A stretch of DNA of 64,000 nucleotides from Sphingomonas sp. Leaf67. Its GTDB lineage: Bacteria; Pseudomonadota; Alphaproteobacteria; Sphingomonadales; Sphingomonadaceae. Where the stretch lies: the NCBI RefSeq assembly GCF_001421965.1, contig NZ_LMLP01000020.1, positions 230,915-294,914 on the forward strand. Reading direction: 5' to 3'. Positions within the stretch are counted from its first letter, which is position 1, and each line of letters begins with the position of its first letter. Shown one piece after another: positions 1 to 9,916 of the stretch. Under the pieces are notes generated by a model. The model made no database searches. It had not been told where the DNA came from and saw nothing but the letters and a program-made list of their open reading frames with translations. A program made the position numbers and the translations under genes.

Positions 1-726
1 CTTCTGCAACGTCCGCACGAATTCCCCCGCCTCCAGCAGGCTGTCGTGCGTACCGGTGTCGAGCCACGCATAGCCGCGCCCCATCTGTTCAACATAGAGG
101 TCGCCGGCCTCCATATAGAGCCGGTTGAGATCGGTGATCTCCAGCTCGCCCCGGGCCGAGGGCTTCAGGTTGCGGGCATAGTCGACGACGCGGTTGTCGT
201 AGAAATACAGGCCGGTGACCGCGTGGTTCGACTTCGGCACCGCCGGCTTTTCCTCTAGGCTGATCGCGCGGCCGCCTTCGCCGAACTCGACCACGCCATA
301 GCGTTCGGGGTCTTCGACGCGGTAGCTGAACACGGTCGCGCCAGTTGGACGGGCGACGGCGCTGGCGAGCAGGTCGGTCAGGTGCGCGCCGAAGAAGATG
401 TTGTCGCCCAGCACCAGCGCGACGTTGTCGTCGCCGATGAAGTCCGCACCGATGGTGAACGCCTGCGCGAGGCCATCGGGGCTGGGCTGTTCGGCATAGG
501 ACATGGTCAGGCCGAACGCCGATCCGTCGCCGAACAGGCGGCGGTAATTGTCAATGAATTCGGGGCTGGAGATGATCAGGATGTCGCGGATGCCCGCGAG
601 CATCAGCACGCTCAGCGGGTAATAGATCATCGGCTTGTCATAGACGGGCAGCAGCTGTTTGTTCACCGCCAGCGTCGCCGGGTGAAGCCGCGTGCCCGAG
701 CCGCCGGCGAGGATGATGCCCTTCAT
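1..726 (-). CDS. rfbA: Glucose-1-phosphate thymidylyltransferase, 3' end beyond the window
   Basis: It couples glucose-1-phosphate to dTTP, the first step of dTDP-L-rhamnose and of other dTDP-6-deoxyhexoses. The reverse-strand translation begins [16 protein letters not shown], the nucleotidyltransferase signature, and continues with [24 protein letters not shown] and a late [15 protein letters not shown] block, all typical of RfbA. 242 codons are present against a usual 290 or so; the C-terminus lies off the left edge. Its ATG overlaps the TGA of rfbD in an ATGA junction, so it is the last gene of an rfbC-rfbB-rfbD-rfbA operon. Its product can also feed the amino-sugar branch encoded divergently nearby. 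The family call is firm. Confidence 0.96.
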   Translation of the reverse strand, partial: MKGIILAGGSGTRLHPATLAVNKQLLPVYDKPMIYYPLSVLMLAGIRDILIISSPEFIDNYRRLFGDGSAFGLTMSYAEQPSPDGLAQAFTIGADFIGDDNVALVLGDNIFFGAHLTDLLASAVARPTGATVFSYRVEDPERYGVVEFGEGGRAISLEEKPAVPKSNHAVTGLYFYDNRVVDYARNLKPSARGELEITDLNRLYMEAGDLYVEQMGRGYAWLDTGTHDSLLEAGEFVRTLQK

Positions 727-1610
727 GCTGTATGTCCGATCAGTTCGTCGAGAATAGGCTTAAGCGCCGCCTGCCACGGACGTGGGGCGATGCCATAGGC
801 GGCGTGGATGGCGGTGTGGCTGAGCAGCGAGTTGGCCGGGCGTTTCGCTAGGGTCGGATAGTCGCTGCTCGGGATCGGCGCGACCTCGGCCGAGGCCCCG
901 CCGCGTGCCGCCGATTGCGCGAAGATCGCGCGCGCAAAACCGGCCCAGCTGACCGCGCCTTTATTGCTGAAATGAAAGGTGCCGGTGGGCGCATCGGCGT
1001 CCTCGGCCAGACGGACGGCGATCACCAGCAGCGCCTGCGCGAGATCGGCGGCGCTGGTCGGCGACCCGATCTGATCGTCGACCACCGACAGCGTGGTCCG
1101 GGTGGCGGCGACGCGCAGCATCGTCTTCACGAAATTGCTGCCATGCGCCGACACGACCCACGCGGTGCGGACGATCGCATGGCGCGCGCCGCTGGTGCGG
1201 ACCGCCAGTTCGCCGCCCAGCTTCGACGCGCCATAGACGCCGAGCGGCGCGACCGGATCGGTCACTTCCCACGCACCGTCCTTGTCGCCGGCGAAGACGT
1301 AGTCGGTCGATACCTGCACCAGCGGGATGCCGGCCGCGCCACAGGCCTGCGCGAAGGCGGCCGGGGCCAACGCGTTGATGGCCCACGCCGCGACGACGTC
1401 GCTCTCGGCCTTGTCGACGGCGGTATAGGCGGCACCGTTGATGACGGCTGCCCAGTCGCGCGAGGCGACCACGTCCGCGATCGCCGTCGGATCGGTCAGG
1501 TTGAGCGCGGCCCGGTCGAGCGCGACGACCTCATAACCGGCCGGGCAGGCGATGCGCACCAGCTCGCGGCCCAATTGTCCGTTGGCCCCGGTGACGAGGA
1601 TCGGCCTCAT
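723..1610 (-). CDS. rfbD: dTDP-4-dehydrorhamnose reductase
   Basis: This NAD(P)H-dependent extended SDR performs the last step of dTDP-L-rhamnose synthesis. The 295-residue protein starts [17 protein letters not shown] (Rossmann glycine motif) and carries the family blocks DLTDP-like, [11 protein letters not shown] and YGASKLGGE, the last containing the catalytic Tyr and Lys. The open frame extends 69 codons upstream, but the ATG directly before the GxxGxxG motif fits the family length. Its stop overlaps the rfbA start. The 34-base gap to rfbB holds a TGTCGAC-type palindromic repeat. Confidence 0.95.
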   Translation of the reverse strand: MRPILVTGANGQLGRELVRIACPAGYEVVALDRAALNLTDPTAIADVVASRDWAAVINGAAYTAVDKAESDVVAAWAINALAPAAFAQACGAAGIPLVQVSTDYVFAGDKDGAWEVTDPVAPLGVYGASKLGGELAVRTSGARHAIVRTAWVVSAHGSNFVKTMLRVAATRTTLSVVDDQIGSPTSAADLAQALLVIAVRLAEDADAPTGTFHFSNKGAVSWAGFARAIFAQSAARGGASAEVAPIPSSDYPTLAKRPANSLLSHTAIHAAYGIAPRPWQAALKPILDELIGHTA

Positions 1611-1620
1611 CGCGCACCCG

Positions 1621-1645
1621 ACATGTCGACAGGTCGACGCGACAT
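1621..1645. repeat. TGTCGACA-type palindromic repeat, copy 1
   Basis: The gap between rfbB and rfbD is almost filled by ACATGTCGACAGGTCGAC followed by GCGACAT. The half-site GTCGAC occurs twice and the outer ACATGTCGAC/GTCGACGCGACAT arms are near-symmetric. The same motif recurs at many gene borders further right (45.6-55.8 kb). This is the only clear copy found in the glycan locus. Confidence 0.7.
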
Positions 1646-2694
1646 CACGCGACCCCGCGCCGTTCGGCGGCCTTGGCGGCGACCAGCGGACGCCACCACG
1701 CCTCGTTCGCCAGATACCATTCCACTGTCTTGCGGATGCCGGTTTCGAAGGTTTCCGCCGGGCGCCAGCCCAGTTCGGCACCGATGCGCGACGCGTCGAT
1801 CGCATAGCGCTTGTCATGGCCGGGGCGGTCGGCCACCTCGGTCATCTGTTCAGCGTAAGGACGGCCATCGGCGCGCGGGCGTAGTTCGTCGAGGATCGCG
1901 CACAGCGTCTGCACCACCTCGATATTCTGCCGTTCGTTATGGCCGCCGACATTATAGGTCCGGCCCGGTCGCCCGCGTTCGAATACCGCCTGCAGCGCGC
2001 GGACATGGTCCTCGACATACAGCCAGTCGCGGACCTGATCGCCCTTGCCATAGATGGGGAGCTTTTCGCCATCGAGTGCCTTGGCGATCATCAGCGGGAT
2101 CAGCTTTTCGGGGAAGTGATACGGCCCGTAATTGTTCGAGCAGTTGGTGATCAGCACCGGCAGGCCGAAGGTATGGCCCCATGCGCTGACCAGATGGTCG
2201 CTGCCCGCCTTCGACGCCGAATAGGGCGAGCGCGGGTCATAGGGGGTGTCTTCGGTGAACAGCCCGGTGTCACCCAGCGTGCCATACACCTCGTCGGTCG
2301 AGATATGGTGGAAACGGAACGCCTTGCGCGCCTCTTCTTCGAGGGTCAGCCAATAGGCGCGCACCTCGGCAAGCATCGTATAGGTGCCCACCACATTGGT
2401 CTGCACGAACGCGCCGGGGCCATCGATCGAGCGGTCGACATGGCTCTCGGCGGCCAGATGGGTGATGACGTTGGGTCGGAAGCCGGCGATCGCGGCACGG
2501 ACCGCCTCCGCATCGCAGATATCGCCCTGGACGAACCGGTACCGGTCGCTGTCGGCGACCCGCTCGACCGTGGTCAGTGTGCCGGCATAGGTCAGCTTGT
2601 CGAAATTCAGGACGTCGTGATCGGTATTCTCGATCAGGTGGCGCACCAACGCCGAACCGATGAAGCCGGCGCCGCCGGTGACGAAAATACGCAT
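1645..2694 (-). CDS. rfbB: dTDP-glucose 4,6-dehydratase
   Basis: It converts dTDP-glucose to dTDP-4-keto-6-deoxyglucose, the shared intermediate for rhamnose and for 3-amino-3,6-dideoxyhexoses. The 349-residue protein is of normal family length. It shows [13 protein letters not shown] (NAD binding, residues 7-19), [21 protein letters not shown], the catalytic STDEVYG block and [12 protein letters not shown] with the active Tyr-Lys pair, then [14 protein letters not shown]. It sits in the rfb operon, with 14 bases to rfbC upstream. Its product is the likely substrate of the ketoisomerase fusion encoded divergently. Confidence 0.97.
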   Translation of the reverse strand: MRIFVTGGAGFIGSALVRHLIENTDHDVLNFDKLTYAGTLTTVERVADSDRYRFVQGDICDAEAVRAAIAGFRPNVITHLAAESHVDRSIDGPGAFVQTNVVGTYTMLAEVRAYWLTLEEEARKAFRFHHISTDEVYGTLGDTGLFTEDTPYDPRSPYSASKAGSDHLVSAWGHTFGLPVLITNCSNNYGPYHFPEKLIPLMIAKALDGEKLPIYGKGDQVRDWLYVEDHVRALQAVFERGRPGRTYNVGGHNERQNIEVVQTLCAILDELRPRADGRPYAEQMTEVADRPGHDKRYAIDASRIGAELGWRPAETFETGIRKTVEWYLANEAWWRPLVAAKAAERRGVA

Positions 2695-2708
2695 TGTCGA
2701 GGTCCTTT

Positions 2709-3275
2709 TTAGGAAAGCGGGGCCAGCCGGCGGCCGTCATAGGCGAACGGACTGTTGAACTGGGCGAGCGTCGGCTGCACCTTGTCCTTGGCGCTGAGCT
2801 CGGGGATGGTTCCCCTAGGTATCGGCCAATCGATGCCGACGCTGTCCCAGGCGATGCCGCCGTCGTTCGCGGGAGCATAGGTGTCCGAGCATTTATAGGT
2901 GACTTCGCAATCGGGCTCGAGCGTCACAAAGCCGTGTGCGAAACCGATCGGAATGAAGAGCTGATGCCCATTCTCGGCCGACAGCTCAGCCCCGACCCAC
3001 TGACCGTAGGTCGGCGAACCTTTACGTACATCGACCGCGACGTCGAAGATCCGGCCACGGATGCAGCGGACTAGCTTGTCTTGGCCTCTAGGTGGCGTCT
3101 GAAAGTGGAGGCCGCGCAGGGTGAAGGCGGGCACCGACAGCGAGTGATTGTCCTGCACGAAGGTGCAGGTGATCCCGAGCTTTTCAAAGGCGGGCACCGA
3201 ATGGACTTCGGTGAACCAGCCTCGGTCGTCACCGTGGCGACGGGGCACTAAACGTTTGACTGGCGCGTCCATCAT
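2709..3275 (-). CDS. rfbC: dTDP-4-dehydrorhamnose 3,5-epimerase
   Basis: A cupin epimerase of 188 residues, normal for RmlC. Visible family blocks are [24 protein letters not shown] with the catalytic His, [14 protein letters not shown] and [11 protein letters not shown]. It is the first gene of the rhamnose operon. Its start faces the initiating transferase across about 370 bases, so the two arms of the glycan locus are divergently transcribed. The ORF opens with two adjacent ATG codons, and either could be used. Confidence 0.95.
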   Translation of the reverse strand: MMDAPVKRLVPRRHGDDRGWFTEVHSVPAFEKLGITCTFVQDNHSLSVPAFTLRGLHFQTPPRGQDKLVRCIRGRIFDVAVDVRKGSPTYGQWVGAELSAENGHQLFIPIGFAHGFVTLEPDCEVTYKCSDTYAPANDGGIAWDSVGIDWPIPRGTIPELSAKDKVQPTLAQFNSPFAYDGRRLAPLS

Positions 3276-3652
3276 AGGGGCCTGCTAACGATCGAAGCAG
3301 AAGCCGACAACCTGCAAGATGCCTCTGCTCCGGCTACCACAGGTATTGAACTGGTCGCTTCTGCTATTCGGTATAAAGCAGGAGCCTAGATTTTTTACGG
3401 GGTGAGGCTTTCCCGGTCGGTTTTGTGCATAATATGACGTGATGCTGACTGAAAGAAATTCTCTCCAAATCAGGCATTTGTTATCTACGCCAAGGACGTC
3501 CATCCGTACGCGCAGGCAGAGGAACGTTTACTTTTTTGTCGTCGGTCTCTAGCCACCCGCGTCAGTCACAAGGTCGTTATAGGTAGCCAATGTGATTGCG
3601 TCGACGTCGAGCGATGCAAGCGCATATAGGCTACAAAACGCAGGATTTATAC
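3276..3652. promoter_or_regulatory. Divergent intergenic region between the rhamnose operon and the glycan operon
   Basis: About 370 bases with no convincing gene lie between two divergent operons. It should hold promoters for both arms. GC content drops visibly here and stays low through the next gene. No JUMPStart-like element or certain -35/-10 pair could be identified by eye. Confidence 0.5.
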
Positions 3653-4912
3653 ATGTCCCTGTTCGATGTCAGCCGAAATAGCTCCTGGCATTCGCTAAGA
3701 TTACAGATAACGGGTGGCTTGATAGCGGCTTCAGTGCCGTTTTTAATCCGTTTATCAGGAGAGGGTAGCGAGCACATCGTTATAATGACCTTTGTCGGGT
3801 GTATTATTGCGGTATGTATTGGAACGCTGACATTCCGGGGAATCAGTACGTATCCTGGGGCTGAGTACAGTGTATATATTGTACCTTCATTTGCATTTTC
3901 ATACGGTACTTTGATACTATTTTTCGTATTAGGCAGATTTAATTATTCGATCGCTGTCTTGTTCGGTAGTTTCATATTTAGCGTATGCTGGATGTACGTT
4001 GTGTATTTCAAAATACAAAGGGCGCGTGATTTACGCATTGGATTAGTCGGGGAGACTAATAACGCATATGTGAAAGAGTTGAGCCAAGTTCGCTGGTTCC
4101 CTTTGGCTGACCCCTTGGCTGATGTTTCCGGGTTGGCTGCGGTTGCTGTCGACCTCCGTCAAGATTTGCCCGATGAATGGGAGCGTCGCTTGGCGGATTA
4201 TGCTCTTTCTGGCTTGCCGGTATATCATATCAAGCATCTATACGAATCAATGACCGGCCGGGTGGAGCTGGAACAGTTATCTGAAAGCAGTTTTGGAAGT
4301 TTATCGCCAATTTCAGCCTACATGAGTTTGAAGCATGTAATAGATTGGGTATTAGCCGCTATTGCTATTATGGTACTTATACCTGCGCTCTTAGTAGTAA
4401 CAGTTGTAATAAAGCTTAGTTCGCCAGGGCCGGCGCTATTTCGCCAGCGGCGCATTGGATACCGTGGACTTCCGTTCATAGTTTATAAATTTAGAACGAT
4501 GAAGCAAGCTACCGCAGCAGAAGCTGATGCGCGTAATGCTGCTATGACCCAAAGCGACGATGCTCGGATTACTAAATTGGGAAAGTGGTTGCGGATGACA
4601 CGGATCGACGAATTGCCGCAACTGCTGAATGTTTTACGTGGCGAGATGAGCTGGATTGGCCCTCGTCCTGAAGCCGAGGTACTTTCGCAATGGTATGAGG
4701 AAGAAATTCCGTTTTATAGATACCGCCATATCGTACGTCCCGGAATAACCGGTTGGGCACAGGTAAACCAAGGGCATGTGGCAGAAATATCTGATGTCAC
4801 AAGTAAGCTTCATTACGATTTTTATTATGTGAAACATTTTTCACCATGGATTGATCTGCTTATTGTTGCTCGAACAGTTAGGACGATGGTTACAGGTTTT
4901 GGTGCTCGCTAA
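3653..4912 (+). CDS. Polyprenyl-phosphate sugar-phosphate transferase (initiating enzyme, WcaJ/WbaP type)
   Basis: This inner-membrane enzyme loads the first sugar phosphate onto undecaprenyl phosphate to start a repeat unit. The 419 residues contain several N-terminal hydrophobic helices, a nucleotide-binding-like middle and the C-terminal bacterial sugar transferase domain (PF02397 type). That domain shows the hydrophobic re-entrant segment followed by PGPALFRQRRIG, YKFRTMK, TRIDELPQLLNVLRGEMSWIGPRPE and RPGITGWAQV. The ATG chosen follows an AGGA element about 8 bases upstream; the frame is open to a TTG 19 codons earlier. The gene is much more AT-rich than the rfb genes, which suggests separate acquisition. 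The acceptor sugar cannot be read from sequence. Confidence 0.92.
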   Translation: MSLFDVSRNSSWHSLRLQITGGLIAASVPFLIRLSGEGSEHIVIMTFVGCIIAVCIGTLTFRGISTYPGAEYSVYIVPSFAFSYGTLILFFVLGRFNYSIAVLFGSFIFSVCWMYVVYFKIQRARDLRIGLVGETNNAYVKELSQVRWFPLADPLADVSGLAAVAVDLRQDLPDEWERRLADYALSGLPVYHIKHLYESMTGRVELEQLSESSFGSLSPISAYMSLKHVIDWVLAAIAIMVLIPALLVVTVVIKLSSPGPALFRQRRIGYRGLPFIVYKFRTMKQATAAEADARNAAMTQSDDARITKLGKWLRMTRIDELPQLLNVLRGEMSWIGPRPEAEVLSQWYEEEIPFYRYRHIVRPGITGWAQVNQGHVAEISDVTSKLHYDFYYVKHFSPWIDLLIVARTVRTMVTGFGAR

Positions 4913-4942
4913 AAAGTAAGTGTCGTAGGGAGTTCCGATTAA

Positions 4943-5740
4943 ATGTCAGACGCACGTATAGAATCAGCGCCCTCTTTGGACGCTGGTGCCATGTTCGCGA
5001 GTTTCTCGGGTACGCTTCGTATTGGCGATGATGTCGTCGTTGGGCCGGGGGTTTCGGTGGTTCCTCCGGTTGGAGATGCGGATAATCGACGGGTTACGAC
5101 GATCGAGAAGGGAGCGATCGTTGGGGGCAACGCGGTGATCGTTGCCGGCGTTACGATCGGTCGCCAGGCGCGGATCGAAGTGGGCGCGGTGGTCGAGACG
5201 TCGGTTCCCGACTTTGCGATCGTCAAGGGAAACCCGGCTACGATCATCGGTTACACCGACACACCGCGCGCAGTGATGGCCGGTGGCGCGCAGGCCGCGC
5301 GGATCGAACCCGCAGGGATCGGTGGCGTCAGCTTTCACCGGATGATGACCGCGGTCGACATGCGCGGCAAGCTAACGGTTGGCGAGTTCGAGGAATCGGT
5401 GCCGTTCGTTCCCGAGCGGTATTTCCTGGTGTACGACGTCCCCAGCAAGGACACCCGCGGCGAGCACGCCCATCGTGAATGCCACCAGTTCCTGGTCTGC
5501 GTCCACGGCAGCGTCACCTGCATCGTGGACGACGGATCCGCGCGGCGTGAATTCGTGCTGTCCGAACCCTATCAGGGGCTGTACATGCCGCCGATGATAT
5601 GGGGTACCCAGTACCAATACTCCCCCGGAGCGGTGCTGCTGGTATTCGCTTCGCACCGATATGATCCCAAGGATTATATCCGTGAATATTCCACGTTTCT
5701 GGCCGAGACAGGGCACGACAAGGGCGCGCGCATTGACTGA
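4943..5740 (+). CDS. WxcM/FdtD-like fusion: hexapeptide-repeat acyltransferase plus dTDP-sugar 3,4-ketoisomerase
   Basis: Residues about 25-105 form a short left-handed beta-helix with hexapeptide turns ([38 protein letters not shown]), as in sugar N-acetyltransferases. Residues about 120-262 are a cupin of the FdtA/QdtA ketoisomerase family ([59 protein letters not shown]). Known relatives with this layout make dTDP-Fuc3NAc or dTDP-Qui3NAc from the RfbB product, with the next gene as aminotransferase. The helical domain is shorter at its N-terminus than usual, so acetyl transfer is less certain than isomerisation. Its last codons overlap the next gene. Confidence 0.85.
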   Translation: MSDARIESAPSLDAGAMFASFSGTLRIGDDVVVGPGVSVVPPVGDADNRRVTTIEKGAIVGGNAVIVAGVTIGRQARIEVGAVVETSVPDFAIVKGNPATIIGYTDTPRAVMAGGAQAARIEPAGIGGVSFHRMMTAVDMRGKLTVGEFEESVPFVPERYFLVYDVPSKDTRGEHAHRECHQFLVCVHGSVTCIVDDGSARREFVLSEPYQGLYMPPMIWGTQYQYSPGAVLLVFASHRYDPKDYIREYSTFLAETGHDKGARID

Positions 5741-6848
5741 CAACATTCCCTTTCTCGACCTTGGTGCCGTATTCGCGAGCGCGAGGGACGAGATTGCCGA
5801 TGCGATGACGCGGGTGCTCGACAGCGGTTGGTACATTCTCGGCAATGAAGTCACCAACTTCGAGGCGGCCTATGCCGGCTATTGCGGGGCGAAGGCATGC
5901 GTCGGCGTCGCCAACGGACTGGACGCGCTGGAACTCGCCCTGCTGGCGATGGGCGTGGGCGAAGGCGATGAAGTGATCGTTCCGTCCAACACCTATATCG
6001 CCACGTGGCTGGCCGTCAGTCACGTCGGGGCGGTGCCGGTGCCGGTCGAGCCCGATGCGACATACAACATCAATCCGGCACGGATCGAGGCGGCGATCAC
6101 GTCCCGAACCAAGGTCATCCTTCCCGTCCATCTGTATGGACAGGCCGCGGACATGACCGCGATCCTCGACATCGCGCGCCGGCATGACCTGCGAGTGCTG
6201 GAGGATGGTGCGCAGGCGCATGGTGCGCGCTACGATGGTATCCGGGTAGGCGCGCATGGCGATGCGGTCGCCTGGAGCTTCTATCCCGGCAAGAATCTTG
6301 GCGCGATGGGAGACGGCGGAGCCGTCACCACCAACGACCCCGAAATCGCCGACCGGCTTCGGGTGCTGCGCAACTATGGTTCGCGAGTCAAATATCACAA
6401 CGAAGTCGTGGGTTACAACAGCCGGCTCGACGAGTTGCAGGCCGCGATCCTCGCGGTTCGCTTGAAGCGATTGGATGCCGAGAACGCCCAGCGTTCGCGG
6501 ATCGCGGCCGTCTATGATCGCGGACTGCAGGATAGCAGACTGATCCTGCCCATCGTCGCCACCGGATCGGAACCGGTCTGGCACCTGTATGTCGTGCGGA
6601 CCGACGATCGCGACGGGCTGGCGGCCTTCCTGCGCGAGCAGGGCATCGCCACGATGATTCATTATCCCATTCCACCCCATCTCCAGCCTGCCTATGCCGA
6701 GCTTGGTGTCGGTGAGGGTAGCTTGCCGATCAGCGAAGCAATCCATCGCGAGGTCCTAAGCCTGCCAATCGGGCCGACCATGACCGAGGAAGAGGCGCAG
6801 CGGGTGGTCGATGCAATCCATGCCTGGGTCGAACGCCGTCCGTCCTGA
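5733..6848 (+). CDS. DegT/DnrJ/EryC1 aminotransferase (FdtB/QdtB-like, dTDP-3-amino-3,6-dideoxyhexose)
   Basis: A PLP-dependent sugar aminotransferase that should aminate C3 of the keto sugar made by the preceding fusion enzyme. Family blocks are [48 protein letters not shown] and [17 protein letters not shown], where the Lys carries PLP, then NYGS. The TTG start used here yields [14 protein letters not shown], the usual beginning of the family, with AAGGG about 8 bases upstream and an 8-base overlap with the fusion gene. The frame is open further upstream, but that part lies within the fusion gene. 371 residues is normal. Confidence 0.88.
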   Translation: MTDNIPFLDLGAVFASARDEIADAMTRVLDSGWYILGNEVTNFEAAYAGYCGAKACVGVANGLDALELALLAMGVGEGDEVIVPSNTYIATWLAVSHVGAVPVPVEPDATYNINPARIEAAITSRTKVILPVHLYGQAADMTAILDIARRHDLRVLEDGAQAHGARYDGIRVGAHGDAVAWSFYPGKNLGAMGDGGAVTTNDPEIADRLRVLRNYGSRVKYHNEVVGYNSRLDELQAAILAVRLKRLDAENAQRSRIAAVYDRGLQDSRLILPIVATGSEPVWHLYVVRTDDRDGLAAFLREQGIATMIHYPIPPHLQPAYAELGVGEGSLPISEAIHREVLSLPIGPTMTEEEAQRVVDAIHAWVERRPS

Positions 6849-6863
6849 TCGATCGCAGTCACC

Positions 6864-8129
6864 ATGGCGCTTTTGAAGACCAGTGTCTGGAACGGGTTGG
6901 CGGTCGGCGTGCGCATGGTCAGCGCGCTCGTCGTCAACAAGTTTCTCGCTGTTCTGGTCGGTCCGGCGGGCTATGCGCTGATAGGGCAGTTCCAGAACGG
7001 CATCACCGTGGTGATCGCGTTCGCGACGGGCGCGTTGGGAACCGGGGTTACTAAATACACCGCCGAACATGGCGATGACCTTGCCGCGCAACGGCGACTA
7101 TGGCGCACTGCCGGTACGATAACCCTGCTGGCGTCGTGCGGCAGCGCGGTGGCGGTGGCGGTGGCGAGCGTCTGGCTGGCACGGTTGCTGTTGGGGGATG
7201 CTGGATATTACGGCGTTTTCCTGTGGCTGGCCGCCGCGCTGGTTCTGATCGGTTTCAACGCATTTTTCCTGTCGATTCTGCAAGGACGCAAGGAACTGCG
7301 GCGGTTCGTCGTGTCGGGCATCGCAGGATCGATCATCGGTCTGCTGGCGACGATCGGACTGAGCTTTTGGTTCGGTCTCTATGGCGCGCTCGTCGCGCTG
7401 ACTTTGAATCAGGCGCTGACGTTTTTCGTGACCCTGCATCAGACGATGTCGGCCGACTGGTTCGCCTGGCGGGACATGGTCGGCCGGATCGACCGGGCGT
7501 TCGCCGCGAAACTGGGACGCTATGTCCTGATGGCCGCCGCGACCGCCGTTGCCGGCCCCTTCAGCCTGATTGCGGTTCGCCAGCATCTCGTCGTCCAGTT
7601 CGGGATGGATTATGCCGGATATTGGGACGCGATGTGGCGGATCAGCGCCCTGTATCTCACGTTCATTACGACCACCCTGTCGCTTTATTATCTTCCGAAG
7701 ATTTCCGAACTGAAGAATATTCGCGACATCCATTCGGAAATCGTTTACAGCTTCAAAGTTGTGGTCCCGGTAGTGGCACTATTGTCGTGCTGCGTGTATC
7801 TGCTGCGCGATCTTATCATCCAGATCCTGTTCGCGCCGTCGTTCCTGCCGATGCGCGACCTGTTCGCGTTGCAGATGATGGGCGACGTGGTGAAGATCGC
7901 GAGCTGGATGCTGGCGTTCGTGATGCTCGGGCGGGCGATGACGACGCTGTTCATCACTACCGAAATCGTCTTTGCCGGGTTGTTCTGGGTCACGACGGTC
8001 CTGTTGACCCCGGTTCTAGGATTCAAGGGTGTCGCCGCCGCCCATCTTGCGACCTATTCTATTTATCTAGTTACGCTTTATCTGTTGATTTTTCGAAAGA
8101 TCGGCCATAAAAATTATAGTGCGGTATAA
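6864..8129 (+). CDS. Wzx-type lipid-linked repeat-unit flippase
   Basis: A multispanning inner-membrane protein of 421 residues with about 12 hydrophobic segments. The N-terminus (SVWNGLAVGVRMVSALVVNK, VLVGPAGYALIGQFQN) resembles the O-antigen translocase/WzxE branch of the MATE-like superfamily. It would flip the undecaprenyl-linked repeat unit to the periplasm. It begins 15 bases after the aminotransferase, in the same operon. The GC content falls towards its 3' end, into an AT-rich decayed stretch. Confidence 0.88.
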   Translation: MALLKTSVWNGLAVGVRMVSALVVNKFLAVLVGPAGYALIGQFQNGITVVIAFATGALGTGVTKYTAEHGDDLAAQRRLWRTAGTITLLASCGSAVAVAVASVWLARLLLGDAGYYGVFLWLAAALVLIGFNAFFLSILQGRKELRRFVVSGIAGSIIGLLATIGLSFWFGLYGALVALTLNQALTFFVTLHQTMSADWFAWRDMVGRIDRAFAAKLGRYVLMAAATAVAGPFSLIAVRQHLVVQFGMDYAGYWDAMWRISALYLTFITTTLSLYYLPKISELKNIRDIHSEIVYSFKVVVPVVALLSCCVYLLRDLIIQILFAPSFLPMRDLFALQMMGDVVKIASWMLAFVMLGRAMTTLFITTEIVFAGLFWVTTVLLTPVLGFKGVAAAHLATYSIYLVTLYLLIFRKIGHKNYSAV

Positions 8130-8169
8130 ATTTAGGAAATAGTATTAGACCTGCTCTATGCTCAGCAAA

Positions 8170-8600
8170 TCAGGACAATAAGTGATACGATATTTAAAGT
8201 ATTTTCTGTATTATTTGTAATACCATCAATAGCAATGCCCAATATAATGTTGGCATTCCCGAGGAATTTCATTATTATTGGACTTATTGCCGGCTGCGAT
8301 TGCCTCGGTTTGGATATTTGCATACGAAACGGAAAAAATATCCGAATGGAGATATGCCCGCTTGCCATCGTTAATGCGTGAGGCCAGTTTCATATTGTGT
8401 ATGCTGAATCAGCTAGTGTCCCGATATACCGCTAGTATATTTGGTATTTACGGAATTGTTGCTTTCATTGCGGGCGGTGTTTCCGTTCTACTTTTCGTTC
8501 CGTCGTGTATGGCCTTTGAAAGGCCGGTGTGGCGCTGGCTAAACCGTTATGAAAGGCCGGTGGCAGCACAGACGGGTAGAACGACCCAAAACAGTCATGG
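8170..8600 (+). pseudogene. Decayed acyltransferase-3 (OafA-like) C-terminal fragment
   Basis: The AT-rich stretch after wzx contains broken hydrophobic frames. One frame, from about 8248, reads through LPSLMREASFILCMLNQLV and, about 30 residues on, SVLLFVPSCMAFERPVWRWL. These match the two conserved C-terminal features of membrane acyltransferase-3 proteins: the GEASYxLYLxH-like segment and the ERPxxRWL end. The usual His of the first motif is Asn here. Upstream hydrophobic sequence continues in another frame with stops, so the gene is truncated and frameshifted. It was probably a glycan O-acetylase. The call rests on motif recognition only. Confidence 0.5.
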
Positions 8601-8839
8601 TGGCCGAGCAAAGAACTCCCATGCGGTCAAGGCTGCCGACAGGTTCTGCCCTGTCCCCATGGGCGGACTCCTTTGGACAAGAGGTACGCAGAGGGCGGCT
8701 TCATCCGGCGTTCTTTGCTGGATGTGAACGATGTCTACACCGGTCGATCCATCCGCCGCGCATTTGCCTTCGAGGGCGAGCGACGGTAGAGGCTTGACCT
8801 AGTTGCCCGCCGTGCAGTCCTCGCCGGGGCAGGTTTGCA
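8601..8839. other. Intergenic remainder before the first glycosyltransferase
   Basis: There is no supported gene here. A short forward frame ending near 8790 (YAEGGFIRRSLLDVNDVY) is open but unrecognised and lacks a start. GC content returns to the local norm in this stretch. Confidence 0.4.
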
Positions 8840-9916
8840 GTGGTGGCCGTTGTGAATATCCTCATCCCGATTTTTGGTTTCGGGGCACAGGGGGGGTATC
8901 GCGTATTGTCCCGCTTGGCCAGCGAATGGTCCGATTGCGGAATCATGGTCGATTTCCTCGTTCCCGAAGGCGTGGATCGTCCCTATTTCGAAACCAGCGG
9001 CGGCATCCGTCGGGTGCGTCGCGACGGTACGCTGGCAACGGGATCCTCGGATGCCCGACCGATGCCGGGCAAGGATCGTTTTCGTGCCTTGTTCAAGGGG
9101 TTGTGGGCGTTACGCGACGAATATGACGTCTTTCTCGCAAACCAGGCATTCACGCCCTGGTTGTTGCTGGCGGCCGGTGTTCCGGCAAGAAAGCGGGTCT
9201 ATTACATCCAGGCGTATGAGCCGGACTTCTTCGATGCGAAGAGGCAGCCGGTTCATTGGGCGCTGGCCAAGGCGTCCTATGCCATTCCGGCGTTGCGGAT
9301 CGTGAATTCACCTCTCTACCTCCGCTACAAAGGCATCCGCGCGGAACATTGGGTGCCGCCTGGTATCGACCTGTCGAATTTTAGGCCCGATGCGAAACCG
9401 CGCGATCGCGACACGTTCGTCGTCGGGTGCATCGGCCGGCACGAACCGGACAAGGGGACGATCTATGTCCTCAAGGCGTTCGAGCAGCTGCATGCCGCTG
9501 ACCCGCGCTACCGCCTTCGTGTCGCCTTCGGCAATCTCCCGGCGGACTGGAGCCACCCTGCGGCCGAAGTCATGCCGTTGCAGGGTGATGCCGCGCTTGC
9601 CAGCTTCTACCGCTCGATCGACGCGATGGTGGCACCGGGGACGATCCAGCACGGTGCCGTTCATTATCCGGTGATGGAGGCGATGGCATGCGGCACGCCT
9701 GTCGTCACGACCGGATACCTTCCCGCGACGCCCGACAATGCATGGATCGTGGCCAATCGTGATCCCGATGCCATTGCCGTTGCGATACGGACGATCAGTC
9801 AAGGGACCGACCGGCAGTCACGCGTCGCGCATGGGTTGGAAGCGGTCGCTGAATTCGCCTGGCCCCAAGTTGCGGCAAGGATGCTGGCGTTGTTGCCTGG
9901 CAGGGTGGCGCCATGA
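8840..9916 (+). CDS. GT4-family glycosyltransferase
   Basis: A 358-residue cytoplasmic or peripheral GT-B glycosyltransferase. The N-terminal Rossmann domain opens NILIPIFGFGAQGGYRVLSR. The C-terminal donor domain shows VVGCIGRHEPDKGTIYVLKA, then FYRSIDAMVAPG and YPVMEAMACGTPVVTTGY, the GT4 EX7E-type region. It starts at GTG with a GGGGCAGG element just upstream, and its stop overlaps the next gene in an ATGA junction. It should add one sugar of the repeat unit; donor and acceptor are unknown. Confidence 0.85.
   Translation: MVAVVNILIPIFGFGAQGGYRVLSRLASEWSDCGIMVDFLVPEGVDRPYFETSGGIRRVRRDGTLATGSSDARPMPGKDRFRALFKGLWALRDEYDVFLANQAFTPWLLLAAGVPARKRVYYIQAYEPDFFDAKRQPVHWALAKASYAIPALRIVNSPLYLRYKGIRAEHWVPPGIDLSNFRPDAKPRDRDTFVVGCIGRHEPDKGTIYVLKAFEQLHAADPRYRLRVAFGNLPADWSHPAAEVMPLQGDAALASFYRSIDAMVAPGTIQHGAVHYPVMEAMACGTPVVTTGYLPATPDNAWIVANRDPDAIAVAIRTISQGTDRQSRVAHGLEAVAEFAWPQVAARMLALLPGRVAP

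Noticed and set aside
915..2150. Long plus-strand frame of 411 codons across the rhamnose genes
   Set aside because: It is antisense to rfbD and rfbB, rich in Arg, Gly and Ala without any recognisable domain. High-GC genes commonly produce such shadow frames.
3285..3503. 72-codon minus-strand frame in the divergent intergenic region
   Set aside because: No recognisable features and no ribosome site; it would occupy the only room for two promoters.
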